Below are positions 1-8,578 of a stretch of DNA of 64,000 nt, piece by piece. Under the pieces are notes generated by a model. The model saw only the letters and a list, made by a program, of their open reading frames with translations, did not search any database and was not told the origin of the DNA. Location of the stretch: NCBI RefSeq assembly GCF_036227405.1, contig NZ_CP109473.1, positions 3,410,001 to 3,474,000 of the forward strand, read 5' to 3'. Positions within the stretch are counted from its first letter, which is position 1. Every line of letters begins with the position of its first letter. A program made the translations under genes and the position numbers. Origin of the DNA: Streptomyces sp. NBC_01460 (GTDB lineage Bacteria; Actinomycetota; Actinomycetes; Streptomycetales; Streptomycetaceae).

Positions 1-2261
1 CCGGCCCAGGTCGAGCCGTTGGAGAGCGCGGCGAAGACCAGGGCGACGAGCACGACGGCCCAGGCGGCACGGATCGCGAACTGCCGCTCCCCGCGCATCA
101 GGGCGGCCAGCGCCGCCAGCACGATGCCCAGCAGCAGGACGCCGCCCGCGGCCTTGGGGCCGCCGGGGCTGATGCCGAGCAGGTCGAGGGCGGACGCGGT
201 GCCCGTACCGATGTCGAGTCCGGCTTCCTTCAGGAATCCGGACGGGCCGGTCAGCAGCGAGAGCGACCAGGGCGCGAGGACCAGCAGGGGGGTGACGGCC
301 ACGGCCAGGAAGCGCAGCCCGTACGCGACGGTGTCCTTCCGCCGCAGCACGAGCACCCCGATGCCGAGGACCACCGCGAGCGGCCAGACGATCGGCGTGA
401 AGGCCGTCGTGAAGGTGAGCAGCAGGGTGTACGCCCATGTGGCGCGCCAGCTGCCGCGGGTGGCGGCCCCGTCACCGCGCAGCCCGTGCGCGGCGACGGC
501 CGCACGCGCGATCAGCGGGAGGAGGACGGCCAGGACGGCCGTGCCGAGGCGGCCGGTCGCCAGCGCTCCGGTCGCGGCGGGCAGGAAGGCGTACGCGACG
601 CTCGCCCAGGCCCGCAGGAGCCGGGACTCGATCAGCGGCCGGGAGGCGAAGTACGCGGTGAGCCCGGCGAGCGGGACCGAGCAGACGAGCAGCAGGGTGA
701 GGGCGAAGCCCGTGGAGCCGAGGAAGAGCGCCGACAGGGCCGCGATCAGGCCGAGGTAGGGCGGTGCGGACTGTGTTCCGCCGGTGCCGACCGGATGCCA
801 GCCGTCGGCGTAGCGCGCCCAGAGGTCGGAGACGTCGGCCGGGGCGGGCAGCAGTGCGCCGCCCGCGAGGGCGCCGCTGCCGAGCAGGCCCCGGCAGGCC
901 ACCAGCGAGACCAGGAGGAGGAGCAGGAAGAGCACGGGGCCGGGCTTGCGGCCGACCTTCTTGAGCCGCGCGAACTGCTCGATCTCCAGGAAGTCGGCGT
1001 CGTCGCCGCCGGGGCCGGACTCGACCACTCCGTGCCGTGAGCCGCCGGAGTCGGAGTCGGTGCGGTTGCCGAAGTTGCCCGCGATCTGTTCGACGGTGGC
1101 GCGGACCGTGGCACCGGGCGGCGGGAACAGGGACCGCAGTTCGGCCGCGTCCACCGCTCCCCGTCCGCGCGAGCGGCGCGCGGCGAGGATCCGCCCGGGG
1201 CGCAGCAGGGTGCCGAAGAGCCCGGCGACCTCGTCGAGGGCCTGTCCCGGGACCTTGCCGACGAGGTAGGCGAGGGTGCGGAGCAGGGTGCCGACGACGA
1301 GGCGGAGCAGGGCCCACGGCAGCTGTTTGCCGCGGGCGTTGACCAGCATCGTGTAGACGGCGCCCGCCTTGTCGACGCGGTGCGGGCTGGAGACGGAGCG
1401 CCCGGCGCAGTCGATGGGGCGGCGTTCCCTGGCCGAGGCCTCGGCGTGCCGCAGGACGGCGTCCGGGGCGACGAGGACCCGGTGGCCGGCCATGTGGGCG
1501 CGCCAGCAGAGGTCGACGTCGTCGCGCATCAGCGGGAGCCTGCGGTCGAAGCCGCCGAGTTCCTCCCAGACGTCACGGCGCACCAGCATGCCCGCGGAGG
1601 AGACGGAGAGCACGGTACGGACCTGGTCGTGCTGGCCCTGGTCCTGCTCACGGCGGTCCAGTCCGGTCCAGCGGCGTCCGCTGTTGGCGATGGAGACGCC
1701 GACCTCGAGGAGCTGCTTGCGGTCGTACCAGCCACGCAGTTTGGGCCCGACGATCGCGGCGTGCTGGTCGTTGTCGACGACGCGGAGCATCTCGGCGAGC
1801 GCGTCCGGCTCGGGGGCGCTGTCGTCGTGCAGCAGCCAGAGCCACTGGACCGGTTCACCGTGCGGGAGTTCCGGGAGCTCGTACGCGTCGTCGCGCCAGC
1901 TCCGGGTGACCGGGTCCCAGCCGCTGGGGCGCTTCAGGTACGGCAGGTCGTCGGGGGTGAGGACGCCGGCCGTGCGGGTCGCCTCGTCGACGGCGGTGCC
2001 GAAGCTCGTACGCCGCGCCAGGTGGAGGACGCGCTCGGCGCCGAGCGCCTCGGTGACCAGGCGGGCGGAGTCGTCGGCGCTGCCGGTGTCGGCGGCGACG
2101 ACGTTCTGTACGGGGCGTTCCTGCCCGAGCAGTCCGCCGAGCACGCGAGGCAGCCAGCGCTCGCCGTCGTGCGAGACGAGCACGGCGGTGACGACGTGGC
2201 GGGGGAACTCTGGGGCGGCGGCGGCCGCGTTCGGCGCCGCCGAGTGGCTGTGCACGGACAT
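1..2261 (-). CDS. Family 2 glycosyltransferase with C-terminal multi-pass membrane region (3' end outside window)
   Basis: The reading frame stays open from the ATG at 2261 to the left edge, so at least 753 residues are visible and the C-terminus is missing. Residues about 20-260 look like a GT-A family 2 domain: VVTAVLVSHDGERWLPRVL near the N-terminus, DTGSADDS, a LLHDDSAPEPDAL acidic motif and MRDDVDLCWRAH. From about residue 440 the protein becomes a series of hydrophobic helices (for example VLFLLLLLVSLVAC), so it is membrane anchored. The likely role is transfer of a sugar to a cell-surface polysaccharide; substrate unknown. An in-frame ATG at 2315 would add 18 residues, but the Pro/Gly-rich extension argues for 2261. 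The orientation matches whiB, but a strong terminator separates the two genes. Confidence 0.85.
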   Translation of the reverse strand, partial: MSVHSHSAAPNAAAAAPEFPRHVVTAVLVSHDGERWLPRVLGGLLGQERPVQNVVAADTGSADDSARLVTEALGAERVLHLARRTSFGTAVDEATRTAGVLTPDDLPYLKRPSGWDPVTRSWRDDAYELPELPHGEPVQWLWLLHDDSAPEPDALAEMLRVVDNDQHAAIVGPKLRGWYDRKQLLEVGVSIANSGRRWTGLDRREQDQGQHDQVRTVLSVSSAGMLVRRDVWEELGGFDRRLPLMRDDVDLCWRAHMAGHRVLVAPDAVLRHAEASARERRPIDCAGRSVSSPHRVDKAGAVYTMLVNARGKQLPWALLRLVVGTLLRTLAYLVGKVPGQALDEVAGLFGTLLRPGRILAARRSRGRGAVDAAELRSLFPPPGATVRATVEQIAGNFGNRTDSDSGGSRHGVVESGPGGDDADFLEIEQFARLKKVGRKPGPVLFLLLLLVSLVACRGLLGSGALAGGALLPAPADVSDLWARYADGWHPVGTGGTQSAPPYLGLIAALSALFLGSTGFALTLLLVCSVPLAGLTAYFASRPLIESRLLRAWASVAYAFLPAATGALATGRLGTAVLAVLLPLIARAAVAAHGLRGDGAATRGSWRATWAYTLLLTFTTAFTPIVWPLAVVLGIGVLVLRRKDTVAYGLRFLAVAVTPLLVLAPWSLSLLTGPSGFLKEAGLDIGTGTASALDLLGISPGGPKAAGGVLLLGIVLAALAALMRGERQFAIRAAWAVVLVALVFAALSNGSTWA

Positions 2262-2457
2262 CGGGGTACGGGCCCTCCGGCCGGGTCCGGAGGGGGGTCC
2301 CCCCGGGGGCTGCATCGTGTACACGCGCGCCCCGGCGGGGCGTTGGCGCGTCTCTCGGACGGGGCCCCACACTAACGGTACGGCCGTGCGCCCCGCGCCG
2401 AGCGGTTGACCGGCGGGAACGCGGGACGGCCGGAGATGCCGGAGATGGCCGGACATG

Positions 2458-2509
2458 GCGATGGCCTGGGGGCCGCACCCGCGGACGGGTGCGGCCCCCA
2501 GGCCATCGC
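2458..2509 (-). terminator. Perfect 23-bp stem terminator downstream of whiB
   Basis: Inverted repeat with arms 2458-2480 and 2487-2509, no mismatches, and a 6-base loop. It lies 26 bp past the whiB stop codon, before the glycosyltransferase gene. There is no T-run, as is usual for Streptomyces terminators. Confidence 0.8.
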
Positions 2510-2534
2510 CGTTCAGGCGCTCGTGTGCGCCGTG

Positions 2535-2798
2535 TCAGATGGCCGCCTTCTTCAGGCGCCGGCGCTCACGCTCGGAGAGGCCGCCCCAGATACCGAACCG
2601 CTCGTCGTTGTTGAGGGCGTACTCAAGGCATTCGGAACGCACTTCGCAGGCGAGGCAGACCTTCTTCGCCTCGCGGGTGGATCCGCCCTTCTCGGGAAAG
2701 AAGGACTCGGGGTCGGTCTGGGCGCACAGCGCGCGCTCCTGCCAGCCGAGTTCCTCGTCCGCGTCCTCGACCAGCAGTTGCTGGAACAGCTCGGTCAT
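2535..2798 (-). CDS. whiB: WhiB sporulation regulator (Wbl iron-sulfur protein)
   Basis: An 87-residue Wbl protein. The four cluster-binding cysteines are C25, C48, C51 and C57 (CLACEVRSEC spacing), followed by the GIWGG turn at 69-73 and a basic tail, RERRRLKKAAI. Length and sequence match the developmental WhiB of streptomycetes. It carries a [4Fe-4S] cluster and works with WhiA to trigger sporulation septation in aerial hyphae. It is monocistronic: a perfect terminator follows and a 650-bp upstream region precedes. GAGGGG about 9 bases before the ATG is the ribosome-binding site. No TTA codon is present, so any bldA dependence would be indirect. Confidence 0.96.
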   Translation of the reverse strand: MTELFQQLLVEDADEELGWQERALCAQTDPESFFPEKGGSTREAKKVCLACEVRSECLEYALNNDERFGIWGGLSERERRRLKKAAI

Positions 2799-2830
2799 GT
2801 GCGCCCCTCGTCTGTCTCTTGCGTCCCCGT

Positions 2831-2855
2831 GATGCGGCCGTTATCGATGCGGCCG
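2831..2855. repeat. 10-bp direct repeat in whiB leader
   Basis: GATGCGGCCG occurs at 2831-2840 and again at 2846-2855, separated by 5 bases. It lies between the predicted whiB promoter and its start codon, inside the untranslated leader. Confidence 0.7.
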
Positions 2856-2870
2856 AACGACACGAGTGAA

Positions 2871-2900
2871 ATTACAAGTGTGTAGCTTCGGGCCAGTCAA
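2871..2900 (-). promoter_or_regulatory. Predicted whiB promoter
   Basis: On the minus strand TTGACT (2900-2895) and TGTAAT (2876-2871) are separated by 18 bases, a close match to the principal (HrdB) vegetative consensus. Transcription would begin near 2864, leaving a leader of about 65 bases. A GACAC pentamer (2859-2863), the core of the WhiA-binding motif, and an AGTGA half-site resembling a BldD box (2865-2869) sit at the predicted start point. Both are short and could be chance. Confidence 0.6.
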
Positions 2901-3449
2901 GCGAAGATCTGCTATTGGCCTCGGTATTCACTCTGCGGAACCAAGCCTATGCGGAAAGTGTTCAAATCACCAAAAACCTGACATATGCCACCGGCGTCGT
3001 TCCGTCGCGCTTCTCACCGAGTGAGACGAGTCCGGCCGTCCTGATGTTTCGATTTGATCACCGAAGCGACCAAGATCACAGTAGGGTCACGGCGCATCAA
3101 CCGTGTTTACGGACACGGTTGATGCGCCACCTTGCCTCTCCAGGGGGTGCTAAAACCTTTCTCCACCCCCTGCAACCGGATGGGGTGAAACATTGCCGCC
3201 AATTCGGTCATTGAGTTGACAGAGGGCAGACCCAGCCGGTCTCCTTGACTGCATGCAAGCGACCGCAGTGATGTACACGACCCACGTCCGTGGGTTCCGT
3301 ACCGCTGTCCAGGCCCGCTGTTGCTGTTCCAGCTGTCACAGCTGTTGAAGCCGTAGCGCTCCAGCTCTGATCCAGCTTCGCCCCACCGCATTCCGGTCTC
3401 CGCGACACCCCCCGCACGCGCATCCACATGCCGAGGAACCACCGCACCC
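2901..3449. other. Long intergenic region between whiB and cupin gene
   Basis: About 550 bp without a convincing gene, and more AT-rich than its surroundings around 2905-3060. It contains a palindrome CTCAC-CGA-GTGAG (3013-3025), a strong hairpin (3091-3128), a TTGACA hexamer at 3216-3221 without a good partner, and TTGACT (3245-3250) 18 bases before TGATGT (3269-3274), a possible promoter for the cupin/F420 genes. It probably holds further whiB control elements. Confidence 0.5.
3091..3128. other. 16-bp stem-loop in whiB upstream region
   Basis: Perfect inverted repeat, arms 3091-3106 and 3113-3128, 6-base loop. TAGGGT, a possible -10, sits at 3082-3087, a few bases ahead on the plus strand. 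No gene ends here, so it may be a terminator of an upstream non-coding transcript, a small structured RNA, or a protein site. Confidence 0.55.
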
Positions 3450-3950
3450 ATGAACAGCGACAGCGACCTCTCGATCGCCGGCGACATCCTCGAGGTCCAG
3501 CATCTCCTCCAGCCGGCCAGCCCCCACCCCTCCACCGTGGCCGGCTTCGTCGGCCTGGCCCGCTCCATCGCCGCCGACCGCGACCGGTGGGCCCCGCTGG
3601 TCCGGTACGACACCGCCACCCGTTGGTACCACCGGCTGCAACAGGGCCCCGGCTACGAGGTGTGGCTGCTGAGCTGGGTCCCCGGCCAGGGCAGCGGCCG
3701 CCACGACCACGGCCTCTCCTCCGGCGTACTCACCGTCCTGGAGGGGGAGTTGACCGAGCACACGGCACGCGGCGCGCAGTCGCTGGGCTCCGGCGCGCAG
3801 CGCGTCTTCGCCCCCGGCTACGTCCACGAGGTCGTCAACGACGCCCTGGAGCCCGCCGTCAGCCTGCACGTCTACTTCCCGGGCCTGACCGAGATGCCGA
3901 TGCACTCCGCACGCTGCGCCGCCGCGGCCGAGGACATCGTCCCCGCCTGA
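3450..3950 (+). CDS. Cysteine dioxygenase family cupin protein
   Basis: 166 residues, a single cupin barrel. The first cupin motif holds the metal ligands H85 and H87 (GSGRHDHG) and the second supplies H126 (GYVHEVVN), the three-histidine iron site of thiol dioxygenases. This family oxidises cysteine or a related thiol to the sulfinate with O2 in the cytoplasm. The bacterial proteins differ in thiol preference, so the substrate is inferred. The ATG at 3450 begins MNSDSDLSIAGD. It is followed 84 bp later by cofD on the same strand, possibly cotranscribed. Confidence 0.82.
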   Translation: MNSDSDLSIAGDILEVQHLLQPASPHPSTVAGFVGLARSIAADRDRWAPLVRYDTATRWYHRLQQGPGYEVWLLSWVPGQGSGRHDHGLSSGVLTVLEGELTEHTARGAQSLGSGAQRVFAPGYVHEVVNDALEPAVSLHVYFPGLTEMPMHSARCAAAAEDIVPA

Positions 3951-4034
3951 CGGACCGCCGGCCCCTCACCCCGGCCGGCCCCCGTCTCCCACCACCCCCA
4001 CATCGATCAGGCTGCGCCTGACAGACTGCTCTTC

Positions 4035-4991
4035 ATGCGCATTGTGGTTCTGGCCGGCGGTATCGGTGGTGCTCGTTTCCTGCGTGGCCTCAGACAGGCC
4101 GCGCCCGACGCGGACATCACGGTGATCGGCAACACCGGCGACGACATCCATCTGTTCGGACTGAAGGTCTGCCCCGACCTCGACACCGTGATGTACACCC
4201 TCGGCGGTGGCATCGACGAGGAGCAGGGCTGGGGGCGTACCGACGAGAGCTTCCGGGTCAAGGACGAACTCGCGGAGTACGGGGTGGGACCCGAGTGGTT
4301 CGGCCTCGGCGACCGCGACTTCGCGACCCACATCGTGCGTACGCAGATGCTCGGCGCGGGCTACCCCCTGAGCGCCGTCACCGAGGCGCTCTGCGCGCGG
4401 TGGAAGCCGGGCGTGCGGCTGATCCCGATGACCGACGACCGCGTCGAGACCCACGTGGCGGTGGACGTCGACGGTGAGAGCAGGGCCGTCCACTTCCAGG
4501 AGTACTGGGTGAAGATGCGCGCCTCCGTGCCCGCACAGGCCGTCGTGCCGGTCGGCGCGGACCAGGCGAAGCCCGCGCCGGGCGTCCTGGAGGCCATCGC
4601 CGGGGCCGACGTCATCGTCTTCCCCCCGTCGAACCCCGTCGTTTCGGTGGGCACCATCCTCGCCGTGCCCGGGATCCGGGAGGCGATCGCCGAGGCCGGG
4701 GTCCCCGTCGTCGGACTCTCCCCCATCGTCGGGGACGCGCCCGTGCGCGGCATGGCCGACAAGGTGCTGGCCGCGGTGGGCGTCGAGTCCACCGCCGCGG
4801 CCGTCGCCCAGCACTACGGATCGGGACTGCTCGACGGCTGGCTCGTCGACAGCGTGGACGCCGGGGTCGTCGGCGAGGTCGAGGCGGCCGGGATCCGCTG
4901 CCGCGCCGTCCCGCTGATGATGACGGACGTGGACGCCACCGCCGAGATGGCCCGGCAGGCCCTGGCGCTGGCCGAGGAGGTACGGGCGTGA
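4035..4991 (+). CDS. cofD: 2-phospho-L-lactate transferase (F420 biosynthesis, CofD/FbiA)
   Basis: 318 residues. It transfers a phospholactyl or phosphoenolpyruvyl group from the guanylyl-activated donor to Fo, giving F420-0 or dehydro-F420-0. The N-terminus [16 protein letters not shown] is the family's nucleotide-binding signature. [20 protein letters not shown] and [14 protein letters not shown] (near residue 200) are further conserved CofD blocks. The gene overlaps fbiB by 4 bases, indicating translational coupling. The Fo synthase gene is not in this window. Confidence 0.95.
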   Translation: MRIVVLAGGIGGARFLRGLRQAAPDADITVIGNTGDDIHLFGLKVCPDLDTVMYTLGGGIDEEQGWGRTDESFRVKDELAEYGVGPEWFGLGDRDFATHIVRTQMLGAGYPLSAVTEALCARWKPGVRLIPMTDDRVETHVAVDVDGESRAVHFQEYWVKMRASVPAQAVVPVGADQAKPAPGVLEAIAGADVIVFPPSNPVVSVGTILAVPGIREAIAEAGVPVVGLSPIVGDAPVRGMADKVLAAVGVESTAAAVAQHYGSGLLDGWLVDSVDAGVVGEVEAAGIRCRAVPLMMTDVDATAEMARQALALAEEVRA

Positions 4992-6313
4992 GCGGCGGAC
5001 CGGCGGACGGGACGCCCTCGTACCGGGTCTGGGCCCTGCCCGGGATCCCGGAGGTACGGGAGGGGGACGACCTCGCGAAGCTGATCGCCTCTACGGAACC
5101 CGGCCTGGTGGACGGCGACGTCCTCCTCGTCACCTCGAAGATCGTCTCCAAGGCCGAGGGCAGGATCGTCGAGGCCGCGGACCGGGAGGCGGCGATCGAC
5201 GCCGAGACGGTCCGGGTGGTCGCCAGGCGCGGGACGCTCAGGATCGTGGAGAACCGGCAGGGCCTCGTCATGGCCGCCGCCGGGGTCGACGCGTCGAACA
5301 CCCCGGCCGGGACGGTGCTGCTGCTGCCCGAGGACCCGGATGCCTCGGCCCGGCTCATCCGGGACGGCCTGAGGGACGCGCTCGGTGTCGAGGTCGGTGT
5401 CGTCGTCACGGACACCTTCGGCCGTCCCTGGCGGAACGGGCTGACGGACGTGGCGATCGGAGCGGCGGGCGTCAGGGTGCTCGACGACCTCAGGGGCGGC
5501 ACCGACGGACACGGCAACCCGCTGAGCGCCACCGTCGTGGCCACGGCCGACGAACTGGCCTCGGCCGGCGATCTCGTGAAGGGCAAGGCGTCCGGACTGC
5601 CGGTGGCGGTGGTGCGGGGGCTCCCCCACGTCGTGGCGGGCCCGGACGCACCCGACGGGGGCGCCCGCGCGATGGTGCGGGTCGCGGCCGACGACATGTT
5701 CCGGCTGGGGACGTCCGAGGCGGTGCGGGAGGCGCTGAATCTGCGGCGCACGGTGCGGGAGTTCACCGACGAGCCGGTCGACCCCGGGGCCGTACGGCGC
5801 GCGGTGGCGGCGGCGGTGACGGCTCCGGCGCCCCACCACACGACGCCCTGGCGGTTCGTCCTGCTGGAGTCGGAGGAGTCGCGTCACCGGCTGCTGGACG
5901 CCATGCGGGACGCGTGGATCGCGGACCTGCGGCGCGACGGACGCAGCGAGGACGCGGTCGCGAAGCGGGTGCGCCGGGGCGACGTCCTGCGCGACGCGCC
6001 GTATCTGGCGGTGCCGTGCCTCGTGACGGACGGGTCGCACGCCTACGGCGACGAACGCCGGGACACCGCGGAACGCGAGATGTTCGTGGTCGCCGCCGGT
6101 GCGGGTGTGCAGAACTTCCTGGTGGCGCTCGCGGGTGAACGGCTCGGTTCGGCGTGGGTGTCCTCGACGATGTTCTGCCGGGACGTCGTGCGTGAGGTGC
6201 TGGACCTGCCGGACTCGTGGGATCCGCTGGGCGCGGTGGCCGTGGGACACGCGAAGGGGACACCGCCCGTGCGGGCCACCCGGGACGCGGAGGCCTTCGT
6301 CACGGTGCGCTGA
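4988..6313 (+). CDS. fbiB: Bifunctional F420-0:gamma-glutamyl ligase / FMN-dependent reductase (FbiB)
   Basis: 441 residues starting at GTG 4988, overlapping the cofD stop (GTGA). Residues about 10-245 are a CofE-type ligase ([32 protein letters not shown]), which adds glutamates to F420-0. Residues about 250-441 are a nitroreductase-fold domain ([25 protein letters not shown]), which in the mycobacterial enzyme binds FMN and reduces dehydro-F420-0. The two-domain fusion is the normal actinobacterial form. The upstream neighbour makes its substrate. Confidence 0.95.
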   Translation: MSGGPADGTPSYRVWALPGIPEVREGDDLAKLIASTEPGLVDGDVLLVTSKIVSKAEGRIVEAADREAAIDAETVRVVARRGTLRIVENRQGLVMAAAGVDASNTPAGTVLLLPEDPDASARLIRDGLRDALGVEVGVVVTDTFGRPWRNGLTDVAIGAAGVRVLDDLRGGTDGHGNPLSATVVATADELASAGDLVKGKASGLPVAVVRGLPHVVAGPDAPDGGARAMVRVAADDMFRLGTSEAVREALNLRRTVREFTDEPVDPGAVRRAVAAAVTAPAPHHTTPWRFVLLESEESRHRLLDAMRDAWIADLRRDGRSEDAVAKRVRRGDVLRDAPYLAVPCLVTDGSHAYGDERRDTAEREMFVVAAGAGVQNFLVALAGERLGSAWVSSTMFCRDVVREVLDLPDSWDPLGAVAVGHAKGTPPVRATRDAEAFVTVR

Positions 6314-6346
6314 GGCGCTCGTCACGATGCGCCGGGCACCGGGCGG

Positions 6347-7351
6347 CTACAGCCGGGCGATGTCGCGCGGCGTCATCTTGGGCGCCCGGCGGGCCGGCGT
6401 GCGGCCCGAGAGCATGATCAGGCGGGTCGCGCGGTGGCGCTGCCCCGCGTACGGGGCGAGGAGCGCCAGCATCTCCTCGTCGTCGGCGTTCCTGTTGTCC
6501 GCGAGCGCGTGACCGACGATGCCCGGCAGGTGGAGATCGCCGACCGTCACCGCGTCGGCCGCGCCGTTCGCGCGCTGCAGGGTCTCCGCGGCGGTCCAGG
6601 GGCCGATGCCCGGGATCAGCTGCAGCCGGGCCATGGCTTCGGGGAGGTCCATCGCGGCCGCCTCCTCCATCCGCCGGGCCACCCGGACCGCGCGCAGGAT
6701 CGTGGCGGAGCGTTTGGCGTCCACGCCCGCGCGGTGCCACTCCCAGGACGGGATCAGCGACCAGGTCCTCGCGTCCGGCATGACGTACAGACCGTAGGTG
6801 CCGAACGTCACGCCGGCCGGTCCGGGGGCGGGGGTGCCGTAGGTGCGGAGCAGCAGCCGCCAGGCGCGGTAGGCCTCGTCGGTGGTGACCTTCTGTTCCA
6901 GGACCGACGGGATCAGGGACTCCATGACCAGCCCGGTGCGCAGCAGGCGCAGGCCCGGCCTGCGGTGCTGGGTCAGGGCGAGCAGCCGGTGGCGCGGCCG
7001 GAAGGCGTCCGGGGTGTCGTCCGCGCCGAGCAGCGCCGGGAGCCCGTCCAGGAGCCACTGCGCGCCCGGTCCCCAGGCCGCCGCGGCGATCCGGCCGTCG
7101 TGGGACGCCGCGACGCGCAGGGTGCCGGGGCCGGCCGGGGTACGCGTCGCCCGCCAGAAGGTCCCGTCGGGCAGCGCGCGGTAGGCGGGATCCGCCGGGC
7201 CGCGCCGCAGCGGGCTCAGGACCAGCCGCAGGTCGAGCGGGCCGGGCGGCGTCCAGGTCCGGGTCAGCGGCGGGGCGGACGCGTCGCCGGGCCCGGCCTC
7301 CGGCTCCTGCCGGGGCACGGGGGTGGTGCGGGGTACGAAGCGTCCTGCCAC
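6347..7351 (-). CDS. DNA-3-methyladenine glycosylase, AlkA/HhH-GPD type
   Basis: 334 residues. A helix-hairpin-helix (LQLIPGIGPWTA, 243-254) is followed by the catalytic aspartate D272 in VTVGDLHLP, the HhH-GPD base-excision arrangement. MESLIPSVLEQKVTTDEAY (143-161) is the preceding conserved helix. It removes alkylated purines from DNA, leaving an abasic site. The long N-terminal part (about 1-130) resembles an AlkA-like accessory domain. It converges on fbiB with 33 bp between the stops. The ATG at 7351 is preferred because the protein starts MAGRFVPRTT and no better ribosome site lies inside. Confidence 0.88.
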   Translation of the reverse strand: MAGRFVPRTTPVPRQEPEAGPGDASAPPLTRTWTPPGPLDLRLVLSPLRRGPADPAYRALPDGTFWRATRTPAGPGTLRVAASHDGRIAAAAWGPGAQWLLDGLPALLGADDTPDAFRPRHRLLALTQHRRPGLRLLRTGLVMESLIPSVLEQKVTTDEAYRAWRLLLRTYGTPAPGPAGVTFGTYGLYVMPDARTWSLIPSWEWHRAGVDAKRSATILRAVRVARRMEEAAAMDLPEAMARLQLIPGIGPWTAAETLQRANGAADAVTVGDLHLPGIVGHALADNRNADDEEMLALLAPYAGQRHRATRLIMLSGRTPARRAPKMTPRDIARL

Positions 7352-7408
7352 GGGTGAGGTCCTAGGTCGTCGGGGGTACCTGTCGAGGGTACGGCCGACG
7401 GGGAGCGT

Positions 7409-8500
7409 TCACTGGTCGGACGAGAAGCGGACCGAGGCGTCCGGGAGGACCGCGCCGCACCACACACGGATTCCGTCGCGCAGTTCGTTGTCGGCGCCGA
7501 CCTGGGCGCCGTCACCGATCACCGCCCCCGTGAGGACCGTACGGCTGCCGATCCGGGCGCCGGCCCCGATCAGCGAGTCGGTGATCACCGCGCCGGGTTC
7601 GACGACGGCGCCCTCCAGCACGGTGGAGCCGCTGATCCTGGCGCCCTCGCCGATCAGGGCGCCCTCGCCGACGACCGTACCGCCGGTGAGCTTGGCGTCG
7701 GAGGCCACGGAGGCCGTGGGCAGGACGAGCCGGTCACCGCAGCGGCCGGGGACCGCCGGGGACGGGGCGCGGCCCATGACCAGGTCGGCGGAGCCGCGTA
7801 CGAAGGCCTGCGGGGTGCCGAGGTCCAGCCAGTAGGTGGAGTCGACCATGCCCTGGAGGTGGGCGCCGGAGTCGAGGAGCCCGGGGAAGGTCTCGCGCTC
7901 CACGGAGACCGGCCGGCCCGCCGGGATCGTGTCGATGACCGACCGGCGGAAGACGTACGCCCCCGCGTTGATCTGGTCCGTGACTATCTCCTCGGGGGTC
8001 TGCGGCTTCTCCAGGAAGGCCGTCACCCTGCCCGTGGCGTCCGTCGGCACGAGGCCGAAGGCGCGCGGGTCCTCCACCCTGGTGAGGTGCAGGGAGACGT
8101 CCGCCCCGGAGGTGGCGTGCGCCGCGACGAGGGCCCGGATGTCGAGGCCGGTGAGGATGTCCCCGTTGAACACGATGACGGGCTCGTCCGGGCCCGCGGT
8201 CAGCCGCGACGCCACGTTGCGGATGGCTCCGCCGGTGCCGAGGGGTTCGTCCTCGGTGACGTACTCGATGGAGAGGCCGAGCGACGAACCGTCACCGAAG
8301 TACGGTTCGAACACCTCCGCCAGGTAGGACGTCGCGAGCACGATGTGCTCGACCCCGGCCGCCCTGGCACGCGCCAGCTGGTGCGTGAGGAAGGGCACCC
8401 CCGCCGCCGGGACCATCGGCTTCGGGGTGTGCACCGTGAGCGGACGCAGTCGGGTGCCCTTGCCACCGACCAGGAGGATCGCTTCTCTTGCCTCTGTCAC
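7409..8500 (-). CDS. manC: Sugar-1-phosphate nucleotidyltransferase (mannose-1-P guanylyltransferase-like)
   Basis: 363 residues, GTG start at 8500. The N-terminal nucleotidyltransferase fold carries VGGKGTRLRPLT (11-22) and TPKPMVPAAGVPFL. A left-handed beta-helix of hexapeptide repeats fills about residues 240-345 (LIGEGARI, VIGDGAQVGADN). The family activates sugar-1-phosphates to NDP-sugars in the cytoplasm. Streptomyces orthologues next to fbiB are annotated as GDP-mannose pyrophosphorylase, but the substrate cannot be proved from sequence. It sits among glycosyltransferase and LCP genes, consistent with supply of an activated sugar for cell-surface glycans. The symbol rests on family and synteny. 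Confidence 0.82.
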   Translation of the reverse strand: MTEAREAILLVGGKGTRLRPLTVHTPKPMVPAAGVPFLTHQLARARAAGVEHIVLATSYLAEVFEPYFGDGSSLGLSIEYVTEDEPLGTGGAIRNVASRLTAGPDEPVIVFNGDILTGLDIRALVAAHATSGADVSLHLTRVEDPRAFGLVPTDATGRVTAFLEKPQTPEEIVTDQINAGAYVFRRSVIDTIPAGRPVSVERETFPGLLDSGAHLQGMVDSTYWLDLGTPQAFVRGSADLVMGRAPSPAVPGRCGDRLVLPTASVASDAKLTGGTVVGEGALIGEGARISGSTVLEGAVVEPGAVITDSLIGAGARIGSRTVLTGAVIGDGAQVGADNELRDGIRVWCGAVLPDASVRFSSDQ

Positions 8501-8578
8501 AGCACCGTCTCTGCTTCCTGCTGGGGCCGGGCCTCGTTTCGGCTGGCCAGTGTATGCAGACCGTCCGGAGCCGTCCGG

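Noticed and set aside
3216..3244. TTGACA as promoter of the cupin gene
   Set aside because: No acceptable -10 at 16-19 bases downstream; the TTGACT at 3245 pairs better with TGATGT.
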